Of a stretch of 64,000 nucleotides of DNA, positions 8,616 through 21,079 are shown one piece after another. The stretch's first letter is position 1. Each line of letters starts with the position of its first letter. This stretch comes from Ectopseudomonas composti (GTDB taxonomy: Bacteria > Pseudomonadota > Gammaproteobacteria > Pseudomonadales > Pseudomonadaceae): assembly GCF_001567565.1 (NCBI RefSeq), contig NZ_LSSW01000029.1:310001-374000 (forward strand). Direction: 5' to 3'. The position numbers were made by a program, and so were the translations under genes. Below the pieces are notes generated by a model. It ran no database searches and had not been told where the DNA came from. It saw nothing but the letters and a program-made list of their open reading frames with translations.

Positions 8616-10292
8616 TCAGGCCGCCTGGGCGCTGGTCACCATCTTGCGCGCATGAGCGAGGGATTCCTCGGTCAGGTCGACGCCGCCGAGCATGCGGGCG
8701 ATCTCCTCGACGCGACCGCTCTCATCCAGTTTGCTCACGGCGGTGGAGGTGGCGTCCTCACCGCGGCGCTTGTGCACGAATAGATGCTGATGGCCTTGTG
8801 CGGCAACCTGCGGCAAGTGAGTGACGCACAGTACCTGGCCTCGTTCGCCGAGGCGGCGCAGCAGTTGGCCGACCACTTCGGCGGTTGGCCCGCCGATGCC
8901 GACATCCACTTCGTCGAATACCAGGGTCGGTACCCGCGAGGTTTGCGCGGTGATCACCTGGATCGCCAGGCTGATACGCGACAGTTCACCGCCAGAGGCG
9001 ACCTTGGCCAGGCCGCGCAGTGGCTGACCGGGGTTGGCGCTGACCAGGAACTCGACCATCTCCAGGCCATTGGCATGCGGCTCTTCGCTGTTCATCGTCT
9101 GCAGCTGGATGTTGAAGCGCCCACCTGGCATGCCCAGCGCCTGCATCTCCTGTTCTACGGCGGCAGACAGGCGCTCGGCGGCATTGCTGCGCAGCGAGCT
9201 GAGTTCCGTGGCCTTTTCCTGATAGTGGCGCTCGTAGGCGGCCAGTTCCTCGGCCAGGCGTTCGCTGGCCTGGTCATCGGCATTGAGGCTTTCCAGTTCA
9301 TCGAACAGCTTTTGCTGCAGGGCCGACAGCTCGGTGGGCTGGATGCGGTGCTTGCGCGCCAGGGTGTAGATGGTGTCCAGGCGTTCTTCGAGAAACTGCT
9401 GGCGCTGCGGGTCGGCGTCGAAGTGGTCGACGAAGCGGTTGAGCTCGCCAATGGCTTCTTCCACCTGAATCTGGGCGCTGGCCAGCAGGTTGCTGGCTTC
9501 ACCGAGGGCGCCACCCTGGCCACCGAAGGCACCCAGGCGGTTGAGGCTGGCGGTCAGTGCTGACAGGACGTTGCCGGCATCGCTTTCGCTGCACAGCTCG
9601 AGCACTTGGCGACAGGCTCCGATCAGGGCTTCGGCGTTGCTCAAGGTCTTGTGTTCCTGCTCCAGTTGCTCCAGTTCGTTGTCACCAAGGGCGAGGTTAT
9701 CCAGCTCTTCCAACTGGTAGCTGAGCAGTTGATGGCGGGCGCGTTGCTCGTCACCCTGGCTGGAAATGCGTTCCAGCTCGTTACGTGTCTGCTTCCAGCG
9801 CTGTGCAGCGAGTTGCACCTGGCGCGCCAGTTCCTGACTGCCGGCGTATTCGTCGAGCAGGCGGCGGTGGGTGTCGCTCTTGAGCAGCGACTGGTGTTCG
9901 TGCTGGCTGTGGATGTCGATGATCAGCTCGCCCAGGGCCTTGAGGTCGGCCTGTGGGCAGGGGCTACCGTTGATGTAGCCGCGTGAGCGACCTTCGGCGG
10001 TAATCACGCGACGGAGGATGCACGGGCCGTCGTTGTCCAGGTCACGTTCCGCGAGCCAGGCGCGAGCTTCGGGAATGTCCGCCAGGTCGAAGCTGGCGAG
10101 AATGTCCGCCTTGTCGCTGCCAGGGCGCACCACGCCGCTGTCGGCGCGATCGCCCAGGCACAGGCCCAGGGCGTCGAGCATGATCGATTTGCCGGCACCG
10201 GTCTCACCGCTGATGGCGCTCATGCCGGCATCCAGTTCGAGATCCAGGTGGTCGACGATGGCGTAGTTGTGAATGGACAGGTGCACCAGCAT
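8616..10292 (-). CDS. recN: DNA repair protein RecN
   Basis: SMC-like ATPase for double-strand-break repair, 558 aa, the family length. Walker A is GETGAGKS at residues 29-36, a long central coiled-coil region runs roughly from residue 150 to 370, and the C-terminal head has the signature ASGGELSRISLA and Walker B LVFDEVDVGIGG. A LexA box (CTG-N10-CAG) lies 24 nt upstream of the start codon, so it should be SOS-induced. It is transcribed away from grpE, as is common beside the grpE-dnaK-dnaJ cluster. Confidence 0.97.
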   Translation of the reverse strand: MLVHLSIHNYAIVDHLDLELDAGMSAISGETGAGKSIMLDALGLCLGDRADSGVVRPGSDKADILASFDLADIPEARAWLAERDLDNDGPCILRRVITAEGRSRGYINGSPCPQADLKALGELIIDIHSQHEHQSLLKSDTHRRLLDEYAGSQELARQVQLAAQRWKQTRNELERISSQGDEQRARHQLLSYQLEELDNLALGDNELEQLEQEHKTLSNAEALIGACRQVLELCSESDAGNVLSALTASLNRLGAFGGQGGALGEASNLLASAQIQVEEAIGELNRFVDHFDADPQRQQFLEERLDTIYTLARKHRIQPTELSALQQKLFDELESLNADDQASERLAEELAAYERHYQEKATELSSLRSNAAERLSAAVEQEMQALGMPGGRFNIQLQTMNSEEPHANGLEMVEFLVSANPGQPLRGLAKVASGGELSRISLAIQVITAQTSRVPTLVFDEVDVGIGGPTAEVVGQLLRRLGERGQVLCVTHLPQVAAQGHQHLFVHKRRGEDATSTAVSKLDESGRVEEIARMLGGVDLTEESLAHARKMVTSAQAA

Positions 10293-10315
10293 GGCGAACG
10301 CTCCCGAATTAAGGT

Positions 10316-10331
10316 CTGGTTATTTATACAG
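10316..10331 (-). promoter_or_regulatory. LexA (SOS) box upstream of recN
   Basis: CTGGTTATTTATACAG matches CTG-N10-CAG with the AT-rich centre typical of LexA operators. It lies 24 nt upstream of the recN start codon, a position where LexA would block the promoter. Confidence 0.82.
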
Positions 10332-10368
10332 TGTTTTTTCTTTTCCTGGCAATCCTCGTCTATCGCCC

Positions 10369-10396
10369 CTTGAAAGCTGTGGAATTGACTCCATAT
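10369..10396 (+). promoter_or_regulatory. sigma-32 heat-shock promoter of grpE
   Basis: CTTGAAA at 10369-10375, a 13-nt spacer, then CTCCATAT at 10389-10396. This differs from the sigma-32 consensus CTTGAAA-N13-CCCCATNT at one position. It lies 55 nt upstream of the grpE start. Confidence 0.85.
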
Positions 10397-10450
10397 AGGC
10401 GGCAGGAGTGCGAGCCGGACTCGCGCCGATTCATTCGATAGGAGATAGGC

Positions 10451-11020
10451 ATGGCTGACGAACAGAACCTGGATACGCAGAACCCCGAGACTCAGGCGGC
10501 CGAGAACGCTGCGTCGAGCGACGACCTGGCGGCTCGCGTACAGGCCCTGGAAGAGCAGCTGGCTGCGGCGCAGGACCAGTCGCTGCGCGTAGCGGCCGAG
10601 CTGCAGAACGTGCGCCGTCGCGCCGAGCAGGACGTGGAGAAGGCGCACAAGTTCGCGCTGGAAAAATTCGCCAATGACCTGCTGCCGGTGGTCGACAGCC
10701 TGGAACGTGGTCTGGAGCTGTCCAGCCCTGACGACGAAGCCATCAAGGGCGTGCGTGAGGGCATGCAACTGACCCTCAAGCTGTTCATTGACACCCTGGC
10801 GCGCCACCAGCTGGAAGCGGTCGATCCGCACGGTGCCCCGTTCAATCCGGAGCATCACCAGGCAATGGCGATGGAAGAAAGCGCCAAGGTCGAGCCGAAC
10901 TCGGTGCTCAAGGTGTTCCAGAAGGGCTACCTGCTCAATGGTCGCCTGCTGCGCCCGGCCATGGTCGTGGTCAGCAAGGCGCCGACCACGCCGCCGCCAT
11001 CCATTGACGAGCAGGCTTGA
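10451..11020 (+). CDS. grpE: nucleotide exchange factor GrpE
   Basis: DnaK nucleotide exchange factor, 189 aa. An acidic N-terminus leads into a long dimeric coiled coil (DLAARVQALEEQLAAAQDQS, LRVAAELQNVRRRAEQDVEK), then the four-helix region (FANDLLPVVDSLERGLEL) and the C-terminal beta domain (VDPHGAPFNPEHHQAM, NSVLKVFQKGYLLNGRLLRP). AGGAG lies upstream of ATG 10451. It has its own sigma-32 promoter. The 99-nt gap to dnaK contains a second heat-shock promoter whose -35 overlaps the grpE stop codon. Confidence 0.98.
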   Translation: MADEQNLDTQNPETQAAENAASSDDLAARVQALEEQLAAAQDQSLRVAAELQNVRRRAEQDVEKAHKFALEKFANDLLPVVDSLERGLELSSPDDEAIKGVREGMQLTLKLFIDTLARHQLEAVDPHGAPFNPEHHQAMAMEESAKVEPNSVLKVFQKGYLLNGRLLRPAMVVVSKAPTTPPPSIDEQA

Positions 11021-11043
11021 AATTCTCGGCAGCGCCCCCATTT
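11016..11043 (+). promoter_or_regulatory. sigma-32 promoter of dnaK overlapping the grpE stop
   Basis: CTTGAAA (11016-11022), a 13-nt spacer, then CCCCATTT (11036-11043): a perfect match to the sigma-32 consensus. The -35 covers the grpE stop codon (TGA at 11018-11020). Confidence 0.88.
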
Positions 11044-11119
11044 CTAAGTCAAGCGTTTTAGTGCTACCGGCGCCTACGAAACCAGGCGGCGGAAAAATCA
11101 AAGTTTCGGGAGAATTTTC

Positions 11120-13039
<1,920 letters not shown>

Positions 13040-13044
13040 GGGAT

Positions 13045-13065
13045 GCGGCCTGCTCAGCGGGCCGC
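13045..13065 (+). terminator. hairpin after dnaK
   Basis: GCGGCC / GGCCGC stem followed by pyrimidine-rich CTCTTCTTT, 6 nt after the dnaK stop. It is probably a partial terminator that lowers dnaJ relative to dnaK. Confidence 0.55.
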
Positions 13066-13111
13066 CTCTTCTTTACGCTCCACCGTCGCTCGCGACGGGC
13101 AGGATTCGCCG

Positions 13112-13131
13112 CGCGGGAGCCTTCTCCCGCG
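13112..13131 (+). other. hairpin in the dnaK-dnaJ spacer
   Basis: CGCGGGAG, loop CCTT, CTCCCGCG: a perfect 8-bp stem with no T tract, 43 nt before dnaJ. It may stabilise the dnaJ 5' end after processing. Confidence 0.4.
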
Positions 13132-13174
13132 TCGGCGTATCTGGAGCTCACGAATCTGAGAGTGCAGCACTACT

Positions 13175-14308
13175 ATGGCAAAACGTGACTATTACGAGAT
13201 CCTGGGGGTCGAGCGCGGCGCCAGCGAGGCCGAGCTGAAGAAGGCCTATCGGCGCCTGGCGATGAAGTATCACCCGGACCGCAACCCGGACGACAAAGAC
13301 GCCGAAGAGAAATTCAAGGAGGCCAACGAGGCCTACGAAGTGCTCTCCGACGCCAGCAAGCGTTCGGCCTATGACCAGTATGGTCATGCTGGTGTCGATC
13401 CGCAGATGGGCGCAGGTGGTGGTGCCGGTTTCGGCGGCGCCAACTTCTCCGACATCTTCGGTGACGTGTTCAGCGATTTCTTTGGCGGCGGTGGCGGACG
13501 TGGTGGTTCGCGCGGCGGTGCCCAGCGTGGCTCTGATCTGCGCTACACCCTTGAGCTGGACCTCGAAGAAGCCGTGCGTGGCACCACCGTGACCATTCGC
13601 GTGCCGACTCTGGTTGGTTGCAAGACCTGCGATGGTACGGGCGCCAAGAAGGGCACCAGCCCGGTCACCTGTACCACCTGTGGTGGTATCGGCCAGGTGC
13701 GCATGCAGCAGGGTTTCTTCTCCGTACAGCAGACCTGCCCGCGTTGCCACGGCAGCGGCAAGATGATCACCGATCCCTGTGGCAGTTGCCATGGTCAGGG
13801 GCGAGTGGAAGAGAGCAAGACGCTGTCGGTCAAGGTGCCGGCAGGTGTCGATACCGGTGATCGCATTCGCCTGTCCGGTGAGGGTGAGGCGGGGGCGCAT
13901 GGCGGCCCGGCCGGTGACCTCTATGTGGTGGTCAACGTGCGTGAGCATGCGATCTTCCAGCGCGACGGCAAGCATCTGTACTGCGAGGTGCCGATCAGCA
14001 TCGTCGATGCGGCGCTGGGTGGCGAGCTGGAAGTGCCGACCCTCGATGGCCGGGTCAAGCTGAAGATCCCTGAAGGCACGCAGACCGGCAAGCTGTTCCG
14101 CCTGCGTGGCAAGGGCGTGGCCCCGGTGCGCGGTGGCGCGGCCGGCGATCTGATGTGTCGGGTGGCGGTGGAGACGCCGGTCAACCTGAACAAGCGTCAG
14201 CGCGAGCTGCTCGAAGAGTTCCGCAAGTCGCTGCAGGGCGACGACTCCCACTCGCCCAAGGCCAGTGGCTGGTTCGAAGGCGTCAAGCGCTTCTTCGGCG
14301 ACGTTTAA
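13175..14308 (+). CDS. dnaJ: co-chaperone DnaJ (Hsp40)
   Basis: Type I Hsp40, 377 aa, which stimulates DnaK ATPase and delivers substrates. The J domain has the HPD triad at residues 33-35. A Gly/Phe-rich linker follows (GGGAGFGGANFSDIFGD). Four zinc-binding repeats, CKTCDGTG, CTTCGGIG, CPRCHGSG and CGSCHGQG, lie at about residues 149-207. The C-terminal substrate-binding domains end with SGWFEGVKRFFGD. It is third in the grpE-dnaK-dnaJ cluster, and a GC hairpin follows the stop. Confidence 0.98.
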   Translation: MAKRDYYEILGVERGASEAELKKAYRRLAMKYHPDRNPDDKDAEEKFKEANEAYEVLSDASKRSAYDQYGHAGVDPQMGAGGGAGFGGANFSDIFGDVFSDFFGGGGGRGGSRGGAQRGSDLRYTLELDLEEAVRGTTVTIRVPTLVGCKTCDGTGAKKGTSPVTCTTCGGIGQVRMQQGFFSVQQTCPRCHGSGKMITDPCGSCHGQGRVEESKTLSVKVPAGVDTGDRIRLSGEGEAGAHGGPAGDLYVVVNVREHAIFQRDGKHLYCEVPISIVDAALGGELEVPTLDGRVKLKIPEGTQTGKLFRLRGKGVAPVRGGAAGDLMCRVAVETPVNLNKRQRELLEEFRKSLQGDDSHSPKASGWFEGVKRFFGDV

Positions 14309-14316
14309 TCCCAAAG

Positions 14317-14337
14317 CGCCCCGGCATGGCCGGGGCG
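14317..14337 (+). terminator. hairpin between dnaJ and dapB
   Basis: CGCCCCGGC, loop ATG, GCCGGGGCG: a 9-bp perfect stem after dnaJ without a T run. dapB starts 19 nt later, so it may be a weak terminator or an RNA-stability element. Confidence 0.5.
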
Positions 14338-14355
14338 ACAGCTTGGAGCTGATGT

Positions 14356-15159
14356 ATGCAACGTATTGCAGTGATGGGCGCCGCCGGGCGCATGGGCAAG
14401 ACCCTGATCGAGGCCGTGAGCCAGGCTGAGGGTGCGCAGCTCAGCGCCGCCATCGACCGTGCCGACAGCAGCCTGATCGGCGCCGATGCCGGTGAGCTGG
14501 TCGGTCTGGGCAAGGTCGGTGTGGCCCTGGCGGGCGATCTGGCAGCGGTTGTCGATGATTTCGACGTGCTGATCGATTTCACTCATCCGTCGGTGACGCT
14601 GAAGAACCTGGAAGTCTGCCGCCAGGCGGGCAAGGCCATGGTCATCGGCACCACGGGTTTCACGCCGCAAGAGAAGCAGCAACTGAGCGAGGCGGCCAAG
14701 CAGATACCCATCGTCTTCGCTGCCAACTTCAGTGTCGGCGTCAACCTGTGTCTGAAGCTGCTGGATACCGCGGCTCGCGTGCTGGGTGATGACGTGGATA
14801 TCGAGATCATCGAGGCTCACCATCGGCACAAGGTCGATGCACCGTCCGGCACGGCGCTGCGCATGGGTGAAGTGGTCGCCGATGCACTGGGGCGTGATCT
14901 GCGCAAGGTTGCCGTCTACGGCCGTGAAGGCCAGACCGGTGCGCGTGAGCGTGAAACCATCGGCTTCGCCACTGTGCGCGCCGGTGATGTGGTCGGTGAT
15001 CACACCGTGCTGTTCGCCGCTGATGGCGAGCGCGTGGAGATCACTCACAAGGCCTCCAGTCGCATGACCTTCGCCAAGGGCGCGGTGCGTTCGGCGTTGT
15101 GGCTGCAGCAGCGTTCACCTGCGCTATACGACATGCAGGACGTGTTGGGCCTGAGTTGA
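14356..15159 (+). CDS. dapB: 4-hydroxy-tetrahydrodipicolinate reductase
   Basis: Second enzyme specific to lysine/diaminopimelate synthesis, 267 aa, using NAD(P)H. The N-terminal Rossmann motif is MGAAGRMGKTL (residues 7-17), followed by DFTHPSVTLKNLE and IGTTGFTPQEK. The catalytic and substrate region EAHHRHKVDAPSGTALRMGE carries the conserved histidines and lysine. A Shine-Dalgarno (GGAG) precedes ATG 14356. It sits between dnaJ and carA as in other pseudomonads. Confidence 0.97.
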   Translation: MQRIAVMGAAGRMGKTLIEAVSQAEGAQLSAAIDRADSSLIGADAGELVGLGKVGVALAGDLAAVVDDFDVLIDFTHPSVTLKNLEVCRQAGKAMVIGTTGFTPQEKQQLSEAAKQIPIVFAANFSVGVNLCLKLLDTAARVLGDDVDIEIIEAHHRHKVDAPSGTALRMGEVVADALGRDLRKVAVYGREGQTGARERETIGFATVRAGDVVGDHTVLFAADGERVEITHKASSRMTFAKGAVRSALWLQQRSPALYDMQDVLGLS

Positions 15160-15224
15160 CGCAAATGTGTGACTGAAGCGTCTTATCGGGTGGACCGAAA
15201 AAGGGTTCTCCTGTAAGCTTCCTG

Positions 15225-15244
15225 TTTTAGTGTGTCCACTAAAA
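15225..15244 (+). other. leader hairpin upstream of carA
   Basis: TTTTAGTG, loop TGTC, CACTAAAA: a perfect 8-bp stem in the 190-nt dapB-carA spacer, upstream of the stronger hairpin at 15266. It may be an operator-like palindrome or part of an RNA leader. Confidence 0.4.
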
Positions 15245-15265
15245 GTTACGCAGAATGGCTCAAAT

Positions 15266-15305
15266 AAAAAAGCGGGATGACCTTCACACGTCATCCCGCT
15301 TTTTT
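15266..15305. terminator. terminator/attenuator before carA
   Basis: A-run, AGCGGGATGA, 10-nt loop, TCATCCCGCT, T-run: a strong intrinsic-terminator structure ending 35 nt before the carA Shine-Dalgarno. It may simply end dapB transcripts, or act as an attenuator in the carAB leader. Confidence 0.75.
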
Positions 15306-15349
15306 ACAACCTGCGTTTGCTTCAAGCCTTGATCGAGACGGAGGTCTTC

Positions 15350-16498
15350 TTGACTAAGCCAGCCCCCAAACCTGCCATTTTGGCCCTTGCTGACGGCAGC
15401 ATTTTTCGCGGCGATTCCATCGGGGCCGATGGCCAGACGATCGGAGAGGTGGTGTTCAACACCGCCATGACCGGCTATCAGGAAATCCTTACCGATCCAT
15501 CCTATGCCCAGCAGATCGTTACCCTGACTTACCCGCACATCGGCAACACCGGCACCACCCCGGAAGACGCCGAGTCCAATCGTGTCTGGGCCGCTGGCCT
15601 GATCATTCGCGACCTGCCGCTGATTTCCAGCAACTGGCGCGACAAGCAGCCGCTGGACGAGTACCTGAAAGCCAACGGCACCGTCGCCATTGCCGGCATC
15701 GATACCCGTCGCCTGACCCGCATCCTGCGCGAGAAGGGTTCGCAGAACGGTTGCATCCTGGTGGGTGATGACGCCACCGAAGAGAAAGCGCTGGAGCTGG
15801 CACGCGGCTTCCCAGGCCTCAAGGGCATGGACCTGGCCAAGGTGGTCAGCTGCACCGAGCGCTATGAGTGGCGCGAAAGCACCTGGAATCTGCAGAGCGA
15901 CAGCCATCCGGAAATCCCGGCCAGCGAGCTGCCTTATCACGTGGTCGCCTATGACTACGGCGTGAAGCTGAACATCCTGCGCATGCTGGTCGAGCGTGGC
16001 TGCCGCCTGACCGTGGTGCCTGCGCAAACTCCGGCCAGCGACGTGCTGGCGCTCAATCCCGATGGCGTGTTCCTGTCCAACGGCCCTGGCGATCCCGAGC
16101 CGTGCGACTACGCGATCAAGGCGATCAAGGACGTTCTGGAAACCGATATTCCGGTGTTTGGCATCTGCCTTGGCCACCAGTTGCTGGCTCTGGCCTCCGG
16201 CGCCAAGACCCTGAAGATGGGCCACGGCCACCACGGCGCCAACCACCCGGTGCAGGACCTCGACAGCGGCGTGGTAATGATCACCAGCCAGAACCACGGT
16301 TTCGCCGTGGACGAGAGCAGCCTGCCGGGCAACGTGCGCCCGATCCACAAGTCGCTGTTCGACGGCACCCTGCAGGGCATCGAGCGCACCGACAAGGACG
16401 CCTTCAGCTTCCAGGGTCACCCAGAGGCGAGCCCAGGCCCGCACGACGTGGCTCCATTGTTCGACCGCTTCATCGAAGCCATGGCCAAGCGCCGCTAA
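15350..16498 (+). CDS. carA: carbamoyl-phosphate synthase small (glutaminase) subunit
   Basis: Glutamine amidotransferase subunit, 382 codons, supplying ammonia to CarB for carbamoyl phosphate (arginine and pyrimidines). The N-terminal CPSase domain includes ADGSIFRGDSIGADGQTIGE and FNTAMTGYQEILTDPSYAQQ. The class I glutaminase domain has the nucleophile elbow FGICLGHQLL and the His in FQGHPEASPGPHD. No ATG is available; TTG 15350 has a perfect GGAGG 5 nt upstream and is preferred over TTG 15317. The first codons read L-T-K-P-A-P-K-P-A-I-L, a KPA-PKPA duplication with identical GCC codons at 15362 and 15374. A P. aeruginosa report (from memory) found four residues missing here in the mature protein, suggesting ribosome bypass. 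Confidence 0.96.
   Translation: MTKPAPKPAILALADGSIFRGDSIGADGQTIGEVVFNTAMTGYQEILTDPSYAQQIVTLTYPHIGNTGTTPEDAESNRVWAAGLIIRDLPLISSNWRDKQPLDEYLKANGTVAIAGIDTRRLTRILREKGSQNGCILVGDDATEEKALELARGFPGLKGMDLAKVVSCTERYEWRESTWNLQSDSHPEIPASELPYHVVAYDYGVKLNILRMLVERGCRLTVVPAQTPASDVLALNPDGVFLSNGPGDPEPCDYAIKAIKDVLETDIPVFGICLGHQLLALASGAKTLKMGHGHHGANHPVQDLDSGVVMITSQNHGFAVDESSLPGNVRPIHKSLFDGTLQGIERTDKDAFSFQGHPEASPGPHDVAPLFDRFIEAMAKRR
15362..15376 (+). other. candidate 12-nt translational bypass in carA
   Basis: Codon 5 (GCC, 15362-15364) and codon 9 (GCC, 15374-15376) are identical and flank CCC AAA CCT. A peptidyl-tRNA-Ala taking off at the first GCC and landing on the second would skip 12 nt and give TKPAILAL instead of TKPAPKPAILAL. 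This fits my recollection of protein sequencing of P. aeruginosa CarA; it is unproven here. Confidence 0.5.
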
Positions 16499-16534
16499 GC
16501 CTGCCGACTGACCCAAGGATTCGAGAGTAAGAAA

Positions 16535-19752
<3,218 letters not shown>

Positions 19753-19756
<4 letters not shown>

Positions 19757-20229
19757 ATAAATACCCAATGACCGTCCAGGGCGCTCGCGCCCTGGAAGAA
19801 GAGCTGGCGCACCTGACCAAGGTGCGTCGCCCCGCTCTGAGCCAGGCGATTGCCGAGGCTCGCGAGCTGGGTGACCTCAAGGAAAACGCCGAATACCATG
19901 CTGCCCGTGAAGAACAGGGCATGGTCGAGGCACGTGTGCGTGATATCGAGGGTCGCCTGCAGAATGCGGTGATCATCGACGTCACCACCATTGCCCATAC
20001 CGGCAAGGTAATTTTCGGCACCACTGTGGAAATCGCCAATGTCGAAACCGACGAGAGCGTGACCTACCAGATCGTCGGTGAAGACGAAGCCGACATCAAG
20101 CAGGGCAAGATTTCCGTTGGCTCGCCCATCGCTCGTGCCCTGGTGGGCAAGAGCGAAGGTGATGTGGTGACGGTGCAAACCCCCAGTGGCCTGATCGAGT
20201 ACGAGATTGTCGAAGTCCGTCACATCTAA
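19753..20229 (+). CDS. greA: transcription elongation factor GreA
   Basis: GreA, 158 aa, which rescues backtracked RNA polymerase by stimulating transcript cleavage. The N-terminal antiparallel coiled coil (EELAHLTKVRRPALSQAIAE) has the acidic tip motif ELGDLKENAEYHAAREEQG. The C-terminal FKBP-like domain contains KVIFGTTVEIANVE and ISVGSPIARALVGKSEGDVV. Its ATG overlaps the carB stop (ATGA), so the carAB-greA unit is probably one transcript. Confidence 0.98.
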
Positions 20230-20647
20230 ACCACATCAACCGTCGCGGGCCGCTGCCGTCAGTTGGCAGCTGGCCCAGACCCTCTGGGTCGGCGGTCTGT
20301 GGTTGTTGCAATTCGTCATTCTGCCGGCCATCGGTCAGATCGGCCTGGCGCCTCTGCTGACGCAGGAAATAGCCGAACGGCTGGTGCCACTGCTGATCGG
20401 CCTGACGGCCGTGTGCGTAGCGCTGCAGGCGTTTGCCTTGCTGCGCGGCGACGGGCTTTCGAGTCTGGTGCGTGATATGCGTGGGCAGTTGCTGTTGACC
20501 GTTGCGGCCATGGCCCTGAGTTACTTCGTGGTCCTGCAGTACTGGCCCGAGGCCGAATACTGGCTACGCTTCAGCTACTTGGTGATGGCATTCTGCGGGC
20601 TGCTGCTGGTGCTGCAACCGGTTCCAGGTAAATCGCGCGGCGCCTGA
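20207..20647 (+). CDS. DUF4149-type small membrane protein
   Basis: A 146-aa inner-membrane protein with four hydrophobic segments (TLWVGGLWLLQFVILPAIG, LVPLLIGLTAVCVALQAFAL, LLLTVAAMALSYFVVLQYW, YLVMAFCGLLLVLQPV). It resembles DUF4149 proteins found next to greA in pseudomonads; the function is unknown. No ATG is in frame near the beginning; TTG 20207, inside the last codons of greA (23-nt overlap), is the best start, though its ribosome-binding site is weak. It is convergent with yhbY. Confidence 0.72.
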   Translation: MSKSVTSKPHQPSRAAAVSWQLAQTLWVGGLWLLQFVILPAIGQIGLAPLLTQEIAERLVPLLIGLTAVCVALQAFALLRGDGLSSLVRDMRGQLLLTVAAMALSYFVVLQYWPEAEYWLRFSYLVMAFCGLLLVLQPVPGKSRGA

Positions 20648-20677
20648 CGTCGACAGTGCAGGCGCTGCACGCAGTCG

Positions 20678-20989
20678 TCAGCCCTGATAGCGAATCACGT
20701 TGGACAGGTTGCGATTCGGCTTGGGGTTCTTGCGATAGAGCAGGGCGACCTTGCCGATGGACTGGACCAGCTCGGCCCGTCCGCTTTGGCACAGGGCTAC
20801 GATGGCAGCCTGGCGATCTTCGCGTTCGCTGAGGCGCAGCTGTACCTTGATCAGTTCGTGATCGTTCAGGGCGCGGTCCAGCTCGGCCAGCACGCCTTCG
20901 GTCAAACCATTGTCAGCCACGATCAATACAGGTTTCAGGTGGTGGCCGATAGATTTGAATTGTTTCTTCTGCTCTTGAGTGAGCGGCAT
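20678..20989 (-). CDS. yhbY: RNA-binding CRM-domain protein YhbY
   Basis: A 103-aa CRM-domain protein associated with pre-50S ribosomes in E. coli. The family pattern is clear: LTQEQKKQFKSIGHHLKPVL, VADNGLTEGVLAELDRAL, HELIKVQL and GKVALLYRKNPKPN, which includes the GxxG-like RNA-binding loop region. It is divergent from the 23S rRNA methyltransferase rlmE with a 90-nt spacer, as in other gammaproteobacteria, consistent with a shared role in 50S maturation. Confidence 0.95.
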   Translation of the reverse strand: MPLTQEQKKQFKSIGHHLKPVLIVADNGLTEGVLAELDRALNDHELIKVQLRLSEREDRQAAIVALCQSGRAELVQSIGKVALLYRKNPKPNRNLSNVIRYQG

Positions 20990-21079
20990 AATCGTTAGTA
21001 CCTAATTCGGTCTGGAAAACGGCGCCTATCTTACCCGAGCCCGCGCAGTTATTCATGACCCGTTGAGTTCGAGGTTTCA

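Noticed and set aside
16108..16395. Possible overlapping antisense gene in carA
   Set aside because: Lies wholly inside the conserved glutaminase domain on the other strand and has no features of its own.
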